Positions 28,101-39,710 are shown, counted from the first letter of the stretch. The stretch: 64,000 nt of DNA from Amphiduros pacificus (GCA_949316495.1 OX439003.1:26139656-26203655); one strand, 5' to 3'. Notes: generated by a model not told the origin, from the sequence alone. Made by a program: numbers and translations.

Positions 28101-31100
28101 AACTTGATTCCTTTCTTGTTCAAATTGATCAGAAATTCTCATGATCTGCTCTCCAGAAATTCTAGCTAGTCTGTGAAAAACAACAGGATTGGCATGAGAG
28201 AGCAGTACATGATGTGAAATGTTTTGTATTGTAAATTTCCACCCACTGTTCTTCAAGATGTCAGCACTATTGTATCTATATTATGCAGTCTTTATTTAAG
28301 TATATTGTAAACTGTATAATGTATGTCACCATTACGGAGGCAAAACTGAGAAAACACCGGATGTAAAGCTGAAAGGCACAGTGTTCGAACAGGCCATTGC
28401 TACTCCAGAAGTCAAAAATGACTAACCTTGCAAGACAAGCTTTTTGTATGACTTCATACAGGTCCTCATTTGGATATTGGGCTAATCTCTTGGCAATTCT
28501 AAACAGCTGGCGTGTAGACAACGAAGCTGCCACTGACTTCAACTAGTAAAATAAAAAGTCACCTTTTATGTACATGTGCAACAGACACATAAAATGTTTT
28601 GTGACATCAAATGACTATTTCATCAAAGTATATGAAAGCATAATCTATTCACTAAGATGTGAGTATTTGAGTTACTATTATTAAGCACAATTATCAATGT
28701 CAATCCTATATACCAAGGTCTTGTTAATTCATCTCAAAATTAAAATAAATCATGGATGAAACATGACTCAACCTCTTTGCTGGTTAAATGTACAAATGTT
28801 ATCTTTACAGCAAATACGAATTGAAAAGAAATGATGTGACTAACATTGGAATCTGTGGCCTGCCTCAGTTTGTGTGTAAGCTCCATCACAGGTTGCATAT
28901 CAGCCATATTTGGAACCTGTAAAATTTGGTCATCCAATCAGTTCATCTATTTAATTCTTTGTTCTTTCTTTGAACATTATAATGTTGAGAACCAAACAAA
29001 ATATCAGTCTTAATTCTTTATATTTAAATATTTAAGGATAAAGAGTCAAACTGGAAAATGCACTAAAAGTAGGAAATTGGGTAGTAATAAAATTATTTTA
29101 TTTTTCTTGAAGGATGATAATCCTGAATGAATTTTAACAAATTACTTCAGAATATTAATTAATTTATTATCTCCTGAAAAAAATTATATCCTGAATTAGG
29201 ACAGTTCTCTTTACTTATCTTTGTTCTTAGCTTTGAAAAATCACATGGTTATCTTACAACTAACGTGTGTGATATAAATTTACCAGTTTTCTAAGAACAC
29301 TAATCTCCTCCTGTTGTGTCATGGCTCTCATGTTGTGGTAGAGGAACATGGTGGCTACTTCTGAACTGAGCCACTGCTGACTGCTGCTCCCGACAACAGG
29401 AGGCTCAGACAAGGCCATGATGCGGAACGACGGGTGGATTGGGAAGATGCTTCTCTCAGCCATCTCCTCGTCTGATAAGTTCTGCTCTTCTTTTATGCTG
29501 TCATATCTGTCTTGTCTTACTAAGCGAGTGCCATCAAATAATGTCAGCTCCCGATCATGTATCAACCTGGACAGAAGCATTTTAGGCTTGAAAATATGCC
29601 ACTATGTATGTAATGAGTATGTAATGTATTTACGAGAGAGAAAGTGTACTTTTCATAAAAGGTGTACCAAAATCTCTTAACCAGTATTCAAATTGTATCC
29701 TCACAATGCTAATATTGTGCTTGGTGTGACAACTCAACTACTGTCTACTTGGAGATGCATTTATATCATGCAATGATATCCTTTTGACAAGTAATTACTA
29801 GATTACATTTTTGTTTAAATCTAGACACTGGATAGCTTAGAAATGCTGTGTTCCAACCTGTGTAGGACAGCAAAGGTGCCAGCATTGACCCTGTGCACCC
29901 CATCCAGGACGGCCAGACTACCCTCCCTGGCAGCGGTTACCAGCGGCGAGGGTCTCCATGACGTGTCACCATTGGGCAGTGTCATGCGCTGCTGCAGCAG
30001 GTCTCGGGCTGTCATATCCTGCAGCAAATTATAACTTAATTATGGAATCAATTAAACTGACAGGAAATGTTAATTGCATTAATCACTCTCGATATACTTT
30101 TCAAATTAATTTACATTCTTGAAATGTGCTTACATTGCAGTGTAACTCCTATAAATATGATAAAATTGCATTTTAGCTATAAAAGTAATTGTTACAATGT
30201 CAACATTAATGCCACATAGATAGAAGTAATATATGCCTGATTACATTATATATTTCCATCTTTGTAAACATCAATAATTAAAAAGTTTTACCTGATAAAG
30301 CATGATGGGTTCTACATGATATCCTAGCAGATCTGCAAACTGCTTCATCATCATAGTTTTCCCACATCCCTAAAAATATTAAATCACAAGTATATATAAT
30401 CAAAATTTCAATTTTCTTCTGCCAGACATTAAAATATACTTCTATGAAACTGTGAGCTTACCCTAGGGCCAATAAGACAGAAGTCCTTGACAGAATGAGA
30501 GAGCATGATGTCCGCGAGGAGGTCGTCATGATACTGGGTGCTAACAAAGTTCTCCTGCATTGTGGGATGCGCCATTACTCCCTGGGCCACCTATAAATTA
30601 CCAACATAACTTTTTATGTTTTTTTCAAATATTTTGATGTGTGTTCTATTCTACATAAAAATAAAAATCCTCAGTAAAATTTTACTAAAAATCGAAGAAA
30701 AATCGAAGAAAAATTGTAATCACCTCAACATCATAGTATTTCTTGTTGACATTGACTTGTACAGTGGCGCCTCCTGCATGTCTGCGTATTTCTGACACTA
30801 CAGAGCCATCTGATGTGGAGGATTCCATTAACTCAAATGACTGAAATTTTACAAGAGAGCCTGTTTCTTATTCAAAGTAAATTTCTTTCTTCTTAATCAA
30901 TAAATTACATAAATCCTCTGAAACAAATTTGGTTTTTTTGTGATAAGTAATGCAGAACTGTCACTTTTCTCATATAGAGATTAAAAGAAAAGAGGTTCAT
31001 ATCATCAAATATTTATTTTTAACTTGTAATACATTTAAATTAAATGAATAAGTCTTGGACAAATACAATAAACTTTTCCATGAAAGTCTTACTTCTAAAC

Positions 31101-34100
31101 TCATCCACTGCTGCCATCCTGCCTTCCTTTATTTCTTTACCTCATATGAGCACAGCATCATGCCTACCTTTAATGCATCCTCTACAGACATCCTGCCTTC
31201 CTTTATTTCTTTACCTCATATGAGTGCAGATTCATGCTTACATTCATTGAATCCTCTACAGACACCCTGCCTTCCTTTATTTCTTTACCTCATATGCGTA
31301 CAGCATCATGCCTACCTTTAGTGCATCCTCTACAGACATCCTGCCTTCCTTTATTTCTTTACCTTATATGAATGCAGCTTCATGCTTACCTTTAATGCAT
31401 CTTCTACCTGCCTTCATTTTGTACCTTTACCTCATATAAGTACAGCATCATGCCTACCTTTAGTGCATCCTCTACAGACATCCTGCCTTCCTTTATTTCT
31501 TTACCTTATATGAATGCAGCTTCATGCTTACCTTTAATGCATCTTCTACCTGCCTTCATTTTGTACCTTTACCTCATATGAGTGCAGCTTCATGCTTACC
31601 TTCAATGCATCCTCTACAGACATCCTGCTGTCCTTTTGTATCTTTACCTCATATGAGTGCAGCTTCATGCTTACCTTTAATGCATCCTCTACAGGCATCC
31701 TGCCTTCCTTTTGTACCTTTATCTCATATGAATGCAGCTTCATGCTTACCTTCAATGCATCCTCTACAGGCATACTGCCTTCCTTTTGTACCTTTACCTC
31801 ATATGAATGCAGCTTCATGCTTACCTTCAATGCATCCTCTACAGGCATCCTGGCTTCATTTTGTACATTTACCTCATATGAGTACAGCTTCATGCTTACC
31901 TTTAATGCGTCCTCTACAGACATCCTTCCTTCCTTGTTCATCATTACTTCATATGGATACAAGAGCTTGATCAGTTTCTGTGGAGATGCTGATTGCACTT
32001 TGGCCTGTAAACCCATCACGTTTAAATTTAAGTGAGTTTTCTATCATACTTTTCAAGAAACACTTTGCTTTTTCTATGTTGGAAGATTTTTTTGTACAGA
32101 ACTGTTTCTTAATGATAGTGACAGATTTTCTTACTGCAGAAATACAGAAGGAATTTAACAAATTTATTATTACAATTTATTTCCTTAAATTAATTATTGC
32201 TTACAATATCAAGCTTTTACATATTTCAAGTACCATATCTGCAAATAATATTAATTAAAATTTTCCTCCTCTTTTTCTTTGGAAAATTAAATTATGGAAT
32301 TTAATTTATCAAGTTGATAAAAATTATTAATTCCCTGTGACATACCAATATTTTAATGATTGCACCAAGATTATCCAGAGGGAAATCTTGCAGTCCTAAC
32401 TCATTTGCTTCTGATGATCTCATTGTATTTGCAAATGATAAAATTTGAGACATTCTGAAGAAAACAAATATACACAAATGAATACACAAATGAATACACA
32501 AATGAAATTGAGCTAATCTGATCCCCAACATATAACACATTAAGCTTACTTAAGATGGAAAAATGCTATTAGTTTTGCCTAGTTACTCAGACCTGAGAGG
32601 TCTATGACTCAAACATATATGGTATTGTAAGTAACCAGTCTATGATCTTGCAGATTAATTAGTTTATATTATTGTAGTGAAGACTGTAATAAGCATATAC
32701 CTATCAGGGGCCACTCCTTCTGCTATGGCATTCAAAACTTCCAGCTGGTCCTGAAATTTACAGCAGCATTTCAGAAATAGCTCAATGACATGTTTCCTTT
32801 GACAGTGCTGTTTATCACTGGTGGCTGACTCCATATTCACATCAACATTTTGAGAAAAGCTAAAGTGTAATTTAATCATGTAAGTTTAAAAATGTAAATG
32901 ATGTTGTGAACTCAACCAAAAAATAAATATACCAAATGTTAAATCTGGTATATGTTCTTCTTGTCCAGTTTAATTAATCACTGACCAAGTTTGTCTCAGA
33001 TACCTATCTGATCCCTCATGTTACTCACAAAAGACAACGTGTATTTCTTGATATTTCAAAATTTACCTTGAATGGCAAGGGGTTAATATCTCTGGCTTGG
33101 AAGCGGGACCTGAGGGGAGGGTCTAATGGGTTGCCTTGGTAACGTGGCACTGGGAGGCCTAATGCAATCACACGGAAGTCCTCACTGACCCGAACCAGCT
33201 TCCAGGCATCCAACTCCTCCTGACTGTGCTCCTACAGAAGATATAACTCAGTGTTATGTTATACTGGGATGAATAAACATCCTGAGGGAAAAAAGTCCGA
33301 AAAAATCATGACAATATTCTGGGAGGAAATAATCACTGAAATAAAAACCGAGAGTATGATATGATATCTATGTGAGTTGCACAGTGAGCATAATATAATG
33401 CCTAGAGAAATCATATATATCATATATTCAACACGAGCGATAGATCAATCTTCATTTCAAATACACCCAGGTGTCTAATTCCAGTTAGTTCACACACATT
33501 TTATTCAGTTTAATTTTATAGACATATATACAATATTCTGATAAAGAACAATTTTCTTGAAAATTTGCTAGAATAGAGTTTGAAAAGTGTTACCTGTAGG
33601 AGCTTATCATATCTGTCAGCAGCCATGAGGAAGCGGCCATCATCAAGCTGCATCTCCCGGTTCTCCAAAAGATTGTTCAATACCGGAAGTACATTCCTCT
33701 CAGCTTTCTCTATTCCCTCCAAAACTAATACACGACCATGTGTTGCTGCTTTCACTGCACACTGAACAATAAAATATCAATTGTCCTCATGTTTAGCTTA
33801 CAGGAATACATATAATTAAAAATCCAAGTCTTAGTTGCAGACAAATTTGTCTGAGAATTCAGAGTTAAATGTAGTATGAGCTAAAGATTTGTTTACATTT
33901 GTACAAATATCATTAATTCCTTTTCATAATAAACAGGAATAATATACCTGGTCTATATGGAATGCTGTCCCAGAGACGATTTCTCGTCTCTGTTTAAGGT
34001 CTGTCTCTGTAGTATCTCTGGACAATGATACATACTCTGCTTCCTTCTGGGTCAACTCCTGAAAATAAAAATGGCGTCTTTTACATAAAGCTTTATTCTC

Positions 34101-36667
34101 TTTGAATAAAATGTAATGCTTTGACCTCACAGAAAGAGACAAGGAACAGATGAAATTCATTTAAACCTCTGGAAACACATTTAATCAAAATTATATTAAG
34201 AAGTACTCCACAAGTATAACAATAATGGTAATCATTATCTACTTATTTTCTTATATTTTTCAAGATATCTATAATACTAAAGCCAGTATTTCCACAAAAT
34301 GGCAGATTGTGTTCAAGTTTTCCCATGTAGCATATTCTCTTACCAGATACATCATTGCTAAGCTTCTACGAAGGGGTCCTGGGGGCCCAATGAGAAATAC
34401 ATCCTGTCCCAATAAATCCTTCAACATAATCAACATCGTCTTCAAATTTGTGTCAATTACCGGTAACATGTTAACCATGTAAACATAAACATTATGGATG
34501 CATAGATACAAAATATAGTCAGTAAAAGTTTCAAACTTATTGCTCGCTTTCCCATTATTTAATTCCTATTACAATGATTATTACAAACAAGTTACTCTTG
34601 CCTAAATATTAATTTTAAATTTATAACTTGATGATTTCACATGCTCTCTGTCCAATATATAGGGGAAAATGGGTGATTTTAAATATCTTTTTCTGTTTTA
34701 AATGGTCAAATGTATTGGTTCACAAAATTTATGCTCTCAATGCAGAATGGAAACAGTTGGTTTCAAATGTTTATGATGGACAGCAATGCTTTATTGTGAG
34801 CTAGATATTATATACCTTTTGCATTATCCATCGCAAATGTCTTAACATGGACTGTGGGAAATTTTCTGGTACTACAATAAAACAAAGCACAAATATTAAT
34901 AAGTCCATCTTCATATTTAAAAATGATTAAAATGATTTTTTCTGGGCAATGAACCATGGTGTATGTGAAGGGAATACAAGGATTATTAAAATTATCTTTA
35001 ATTTCAAATCAATTTATGAAATGTTTCAACATAAGAACACTATTGCATTATTATAATACAGCATTGATCAAACATAAATTTTTCAATTGAAATATCATCA
35101 GGACTACAGACTCAAAATGCTAGAACCAACAAACATTGTTTAAGATTTAGTAAACTTACTGTATTTTGCGGGTACATATTCTTGGTTCTTGGGTGACTTA
35201 ATTCTCATGCTAATGTCTCCAATATTGACAACCTTGCCATCACCTGTAATATATACATCATATCTCTACAGTATGCCAATGCAAATGCAAATGATTTTAT
35301 TTTTATTTTAATAATTACATAATAATATGCCACCTGTTGTGTCATTCAGTGGCCCGTGCTAATTCTTAATTTCAGAAAGCTTTGAGATAGTTGAAGCCAA
35401 AAGTCTATTCAATCAGGAATCAGTGTGACCCAATAAAGTCACAAATTTCAATTACTTTAAAAGACTCAGGACTACAGCAATTTATTGTGAGCTTAATATC
35501 CAGAAAAAAATATTATAATCAAGAAACAAGTAAAGTCTGCCCCTTTGGAGAACTTTGTCCCCTCATTGATATCAAAATACCAGAAGTATATTAGTAGCTA
35601 CTGGTTACTGGTTGGGTTTGAAAAGGCCTTCAGGGTTTAATTGCCATCTTGAAGGAGATTTCTTGAGGTTTAAGCTGTGAGAGTGGGGGAACTTCTCCTT
35701 GGGGCCAAGTTCACCTTGCCACGGTCAACTTCTCTGGTATGCATCATTGTTTTGAAATTTGTAAAACTTGCATTGCCATGTGTATTGTATTGGACATCAG
35801 CTTTCTCTCTTTTAAATTATCAATGACAATAAACATCGATAATATACATTGATTCATGATTTCAACCATTGTAACCCTATTCTAATGTGAATAAGTGTGC
35901 ACTTGAAATGTGCAACACCAAAAGAGGGCAGGCTCAAGCCATCCCCAGCGGGGCTTCTAAAATCTGCGTTAACCCCTAATGGATGGGAAGGACGGCAACA
36001 TCCACCACCGGTAACGGAGTGGGAGGACGTTGACATCCCCATTATTCTGGCTTGACGACATTATTTGTAACATTCTGAAAGGCTGCAACTTGTTACAATG
36101 TAATCAAGATAATGACGTCAGACTGATTGGACCATTTTGACCCCAGCACTTCATTAAGGATATTGAATAACCAAGGTTATAAATGTGATAAATTTAGTAT
36201 GTAGATACACTACTTCAGTAGTCCAGAAAAAAATTGGTTAGTACTGCCAATCAACAAAATTTAGATAGACTAGTCCATTAGGGGTTAATTATTAGCAAAG
36301 GACAACTTTTCAGACTTGAGGTTGAGCACTTTCAAATGATGTCATGACTTTATGACCCCAATTTGCCCAAATGCCATGGTCCAATAAAGTTTAATAAAGT
36401 CAAGAAGTAGGACTGCGAATTGATCACAACAATAAATTCCGAACAACACAAGAATACACATGCCGTTCAATTTACATGGTGGCTAAGTATTGGGACCACA
36501 CATTACATTGCTTATTAGAGTTTCTCACCCGATGATGAGGACGAGGAGGAGGTGTAGCGAACTCCGACATGTTTCGTCTGCTGGCCACCACCTCGGCCCA
36601 GGACCGCCGTCAGATGCCTCACCCGGCGGACTGCCGCCTCCCCCGACATCACAAGTCCCTGCCACAT
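13054..36667 (-). CDS. VWA8: VWA8, mitochondrial AAA+ ATPase with C-terminal VWA domain
   Basis: 45 coding exons with consistent phases give 5718 nt, 1905 aa plus stop; the human protein as I recall it is also 1905 aa and is similar from end to end. The N-terminus is Arg/Ser-rich without acidic runs, compatible with mitochondrial import. Domains in order: AAA module 1 with a degenerate P-loop GPPGPLRRS (~103-111), AAA module 2 with GPRGCGKT (~434-441), AAA module 3 with GNQGVGKN (~767-774) and Walker B ILVIDEAD (~829-836), a middle region, and a VWA domain with MIDAS DLSGS (~1720-1724). Family knowledge: VWA8 sits at the matrix face of the inner mitochondrial membrane and is dynein/midasin-like; its substrate is poorly defined. 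The start ATG (36667) is in a weak context; Met7 is an alternative. Introns 10, 18 and 25 carry donor-linked tandem repeats. Confidence 0.96.
16615..22928 (-). CDS. VWA8: VWA8 exons 26-36: middle region
   Basis: Exons: 22814-22928, 20845-20983, 20181-20410, 19573-19686, 19362-19432, 19023-19148, 18819-18907, 18254-18408, 17812-18013, 17319-17400, 16615-16822. No enzymatic motif is apparent. The segment matches the long VWA8 middle part: FPLERNEARSVMFTEQEAFW, IDLYDIFPTNRGAYN, SSPNRVLVNTDTYATLAVGL, PETGQVVRIIPQ, and GLVTVDSGGSVRLWE, the last with a WD-like repeat flavour. The divergence from human is highest here, as usual between the AAA and VWA parts, but phases hold throughout. Confidence 0.9.
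16968..16998. repeat. Short perfect hairpin in a VWA8 intron
   Basis: Fourteen-base arms (AAATATATTATTCT and its exact complement) flank a three-base loop in the intron between exons 36 and 35. Being AT-rich it may be only a simple inverted repeat; no function is claimed. Confidence 0.5.
21509..22330. mobile_element. Foldback or MITE-like element in VWA8 intron 26
   Basis: The left part starts near CCGTATTTACTCGTATATAAG, a type of end found in some Tc1/mariner-pogo-like elements. The motif GATCGATTTTAATTGC plus TAAATGATAAATAAAGG occurs in direct orientation at about 21724-21781 and 21907-21965 and partly at 22198-22232, and in inverted orientation at about 22275-22327. The outer two copies form arms of about 50 bp. 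No coding frame is seen. The family assignment is tentative. Confidence 0.45.
23801..23904 (-). repeat. 52-bp tandem duplication starting at the exon 25 donor
   Basis: Read on the minus strand, the intron opens with a 52-bp block beginning at the GTATG donor (23905). It is followed at once by a second copy with a few substitutions, whose first base is changed so that the donor is lost (TTATG). Exon 25 itself ends at 23906. Confidence 0.7.
23906..27989 (-). CDS. VWA8: VWA8 exons 18-25: AAA module 3
   Basis: Exons: 27880-27989, 26127-26233, 25705-25853, 25452-25527, 25093-25228, 24815-24934, 24497-24702, 23906-24057. Exon 18 (FLPRLARTALDEELEH...) ends at a GTAAGTAG donor that begins the 55-bp minisatellite of intron 18. 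Exon 20 carries GEHLLLVGNQGVGKN. Exon 22 carries HILVIDEADKAPTNVTCILK. Exon 23 carries FRMFVLANRPGFPFLGNDFF. Exon 24 carries LRQYGPEVPDEIL and NYPYSTREVVNMVKHLQ, and exon 25 carries NVFDFDSYNKELRE. Exon 22 uses a GTTTGT donor. Exon 25's donor starts a 52-bp tandem duplication. Confidence 0.93.
26471..27879 (-). repeat. 55-bp minisatellite, ~26 units, each with a 5' splice site
   Basis: 25 full units start every 55 bp from 26471 and a partial 26th begins at 27846 and runs into exon 18. On the minus strand each unit holds CCAGCACAGTGGAAG, copied from the exon 18 tail, then ACTTGTAAGTAGCC, identical to the real exon/intron junction at 27880/27879. The unit lacks 17 nt of exon sequence lying between these two parts in exon 18. 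Units 18-24 (27461-27845) are identical to each other. Units further away differ at a few fixed positions (CACATCC/CATATCC, TATATGA/TATGTGA, AGCCT/AGTCT/GGCCT). The array makes up most of intron 18. Confidence 0.97.
28427..32004 (-). CDS. VWA8: VWA8 exons 10-17: AAA module 2
   Basis: Exons: 31900-32004, 30724-30840, 30462-30590, 30292-30369, 29858-30018, 29284-29566, 28845-28916, 28427-28542. Exon 10 (35 codons, phase 0 at both ends) ends EGRMSVEDALK and its tail is reiterated in the next intron. Exons 12-13 make the canonical P-loop GPRGCGKT. Exon 14 gives DMTARDLLQQRMTLPNGDTS and LAVLDGVHRVNAGT (Walker B and sensor region). Exon 15 gives IHDRELTLFDGTRLV and FPIHPSFRIMALSEPP. Exon 17 gives SLSTRQLFRIAKRLAQYPNE. 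Exon 14 has an unusual donor (GTTGGA) but splices in phase to exon 15. Confidence 0.92.
31088..31899 (-). repeat. ~75-bp exon-tail/donor repeat at the start of VWA8 intron 10
   Basis: About 12 units. Read on the minus strand, donor-like GTAAG or GTAGG junctions recur at 31899, 31824, 31749, 31674, 31599, 31531, 31457, 31389, 31315, 31241, 31167 and 31092. Each is preceded by a copy of the exon 10 tail (GTAGAGGATGCATTAAAG-like). The first four intervals are exactly 75 bp; later ones are 68 or 74 bp. The frame stays open from exon 10 (32004) to about 31546, giving 25-aa units such as VSMKLHSYEVKVQKEG plus MPVEDALK. Confidence 0.95.
32346..36667 (-). CDS. VWA8: VWA8 exons 1-9: leader and AAA module 1
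   Basis: Exons: 36529-36667, 35160-35243, 34816-34871, 34344-34418, 33948-34058, 33594-33761, 33067-33231, 32701-32750, 32346-32454. They encode the mitochondrial leader (MWQGLVMSGEAAVRRVRHL...), then VNIGDISMRIKSPKN, then DLLGQDVFLIGPPGPLRRS, where the first P-loop lacks the usual GK[ST], as in the human protein. These are followed by SRDTTETDLKQRREI, the Walker-B-like RVLVLEGIEKAERNVLPVLN, and LPVPRYQGNPLDPPLRSRFQ. Exon 1 is CpG-rich compared with its surroundings, consistent with a promoter-proximal position. All acceptors and donors are canonical GT/AG. Confidence 0.93.
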
Positions 36668-37450
36668 TGAAACTGCACTCTCAACACAATGTATGTACTA
36701 TTTTACGTTACATAGCACTTGAAATTTGACCGTAATATTTAGTTTGTTGTAGATCAGTACATAACATGTGTGATGTTTTCGACCTTGCCCCTTCCCATGT
36801 AGTTCTGTATCAACATTGCTAGTGTCTAGATGTTTGACCGATTCACAAACCCAGCTAAACTTTTACCTGGTTATTTCCACATTGGCCATCAGATGGCACA
36901 ATAAGGCAATGCAATGCAAAATATTTTATTCTCTACAAATATTGAAGCTGGATACGGGAGAATAATTCAATACCCGGGTACAATATAACACTTCATATAT
37001 AAAACATAACAATTTTATCAAATAACTGTTGTATACTGTTAATGTAGGTGTGACATCTGGGGCAATATCCCAAAAAATATTTGGTTGTATTTTTTTCTTG
37101 ATCATTCTTGACACAAATTGGTATCCTTTCTAATTAGGGGTGGACCCTTATTCATTCAGGGGGGAGTGGAGGAAAGTAAAATATATACATATCATATACA
37201 TGATATTTGTTTAGCCCACTTGACGAGGAAAAAAATATTGAGAATGTCAACCTTATGAAAAAAATTAATTGAGACTCGTACACACTGCGTGAAAAATTAG
37301 ATTTACAAGAGGCCAATATGTATATATTGTTGAAGTAAATTTGAAATTAACATGACCTTTCAGACATATTTACAAACTGTAAATTGGCAATTTACAAGAC
37401 CTTTAATGTATGCATCAAAGACAGTAAAGACCGGAATTTGCAAGCCTTTA
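36668..37450. other. VWA8 upstream flank
   Basis: The first ~200 bp upstream of the VWA8 start should hold its promoter; no TATA box is obvious. The rest is AT-rich with no recognised gene. Confidence 0.4.
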
Positions 37451-37451
37451 C

Positions 37452-37684
37452 AAAATCAGAAAAGATGTCAAATTTCAAATAAACAAGACAAATACAAGAT
37501 ACTATATGCTTGTAAAGATGAACAAGATGCATGTGAAAAGCTTGTCAAATATGATCTTTACTTGATCTTTATAAAATCAGAAAAGATGTTAAATTTCAAA
37601 TAAACAAGACAAATACAAGATACTATATGCATGTAAAGATGAACAAGATGCATGTGAAAAGCTTGTCAAATATGATCTTTACTT
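37452..37684. repeat. Two-copy tandem duplication, 121-bp period
   Basis: The block starting AAAATCAGAAAAGATG at 37452 recurs at 37573 with very few changes, both continuing through AACAAGATGCATGTGAAAAG to GATCTTTACTTG. Confidence 0.85.
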
Positions 37685-37959
37685 GGACACAAAATATGCT
37701 TAAATGTATTATTTTGACATTTACAATATTTAGCTAAGATGCTTATATATAAAGACAGCATATTTACAAGAGAGATCTTTATTTGAAGGTTATACCTCAG
37801 GGCATTTGGATAATTGATAATAAAGGGCATTTGGATTTTTGCACTGATGGCCATTGTTAGGAAAATAACAATTAAAAAGGTCATTGAAATAAAATTGCTG
37901 AAACAATCTGTCTGAAATGAAAAAAATTAATAGAAATAAGAATAACATACACATTTGAA

Positions 37960-39060
37960 AGACATTTCCAAAAATGGCAAAAGGTCATTGACCATTTCTG
38001 CACAAAAGTTTTCTAAAATACAAATTCATTGTCCTTGAAAGGAAACAAGGAGCCTAACTACAAAACATAAATATCCTGAAACTATATGTGACCTTCTCAA
38101 TCAAGTCCCTTGTTAGAGCTGTTTCATTACTTGTAAAAGGTCAATGACCTTGCCTGAAAATAAACAGCCCTGAAACATAATTAAAATCAAGATATTTATC
38201 CTTGGATAGGTTGTGACCTTTTCAACCAGGGCCCTTATTATAATAATGCACAAACAGCAAAAGTTTATTAACATAGAAAAGGTCAATGCCCTAACATGGG
38301 AATAATCAATAGTGAAACAGGACAAGGCACATCATAATATTGAATTGTGTGTCATCTTTTCAATCAAGGACCTTTTTCAGTAGTTGGCATCATTGAATTT
38401 TATAAGACCTTGTCAATCAAGGTCTTTGTTAGTGCAAAGAATAGTGATAGGTCATTGACCTTTCATGTCCAAAAAAAATAAAATAAAAAAGGTGAAACAA
38501 AATGACAGTTTATAAGATATTGAATAATTTGTGACTCTCTCGATTAAGGCCCATGATAGAACAGTGCACAAAACAGAAAAAGGTCATTGACCTTGCATCA
38601 AAACAAGCAGTCCTGGAAGAAGACAAAATGCAATGTATATCAATCCTTGATATATATGAACCTTTTAACTGAGTCCTTGTACGAACATTGCATAAACTGT
38701 TGGAAGGTCATTGACCTTTATTTGAAACCAGCAATCCTGAAACAAAACAAACTGTACATCAAAGTGTGTTTCTTGTCAATGACCTTGCATCATAATAAGT
38801 AGATATGAAAAAAAACAAAAGGAAAGGTTGTGTAATGTATGGTTGTCATTGAATAACCATTCAAATCAAGGCCCTTGTGAGAACAGTATGTGGACTTGTC
38901 ATTGACCCTGTCTGAAAACTAGCACCTCTGAAACAAAACAAAAGACAATGTATGTTAAATATTATATTTGACCTTGATGGTTTGATCTTTTCAATCAGCT
39001 CCCTTGTCAAAACAGTGCATAAACTCATAAAAGCTCATTGACCTTGCCTGGAGATATGCA
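37960..39060. repeat. Degenerate ~125-170 bp tandem array with IR1 motifs
   Basis: Roughly eight diverged units share the order AAGGTCATTGACCTTGCC, then AGCA-TCCTGAAACA-AA, then GACCTTTTCAATCAAGGCCCTTGT, then AACAGTGCATAAAC. Four units keep the perfect inverted repeat AGGTCA-N-TGACCT at 38138-38150, 38449-38461, 38581-38593 and 38705-38717. Near matches lie at 37982, 38280 and 39032. No coding sense is apparent. Confidence 0.7.
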
Positions 39061-39710
39061 GTCCTGAAACAGAGTAAAATCAAATTATATTGTTACAGTA
39101 AAAAGTATATCCTTGGAGGTAGTGTTTTCTGGAAGAAAATGCCCTGCAAAACAATATTTCTTTTTCTACCGTCTAAATTCATACTGTTAAATGAATCATG
39201 ATATGTAAATGGCATGTGGAGGTTTCAGCCTGTCACTGCTCCTGTATGGAAATGGACATTCAATGTGTTACAAGTCTGTTAAAATAATGTTTTGTGAGGC
39301 ACACAAGTATCCTAGTCCTGCCTGCTCATCTGCTGTGTGAGTGTTTTCTGCCAAATGGTAATTTTCCAGGAAGTTAAACAAGATTTATAGGTCACCATTG
39401 ATGTAATGAGGGGGTGAATGAATGCCCCTTGTCCCAGATGAAAGAAGATAAATTATATGACCGGATGACCCAGACTGATTAACCCCAAAACATCTGGACA
39501 TTTGCAAGAGTGGGAAAAAAGGGAAAACTATTGACAAGGATAATGTGTTCATGTCTCACATGCTGTCTGCAGTGTAAAACCAAACACCAACTGAATTTCT
39601 ATCAGTATCTAATTTATAACTCAGCAAATAAAAATGTCAACCAGAATTTGTCAAGAATTGTCAAGAAATGGATCTCTTCCCCAATGTAACTTACAAACCA
39701 ACATTGGTTG

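Noticed and set aside
28068-28256. Possible extra VWA8 exon (RLARISGEQIMRISDQFEQE after a TTTCACAG acceptor)
   Set aside because: Exons 17 and 18 join in phase and match the family without it, and no convincing donor follows.
31524-32035. Plus-strand frames of about 147 aa with FNASST / PHMSAASCLP repeats
   Set aside because: They are antisense shadows of the VWA8 exon 10 minisatellite; a 75-bp period keeps several frames open.
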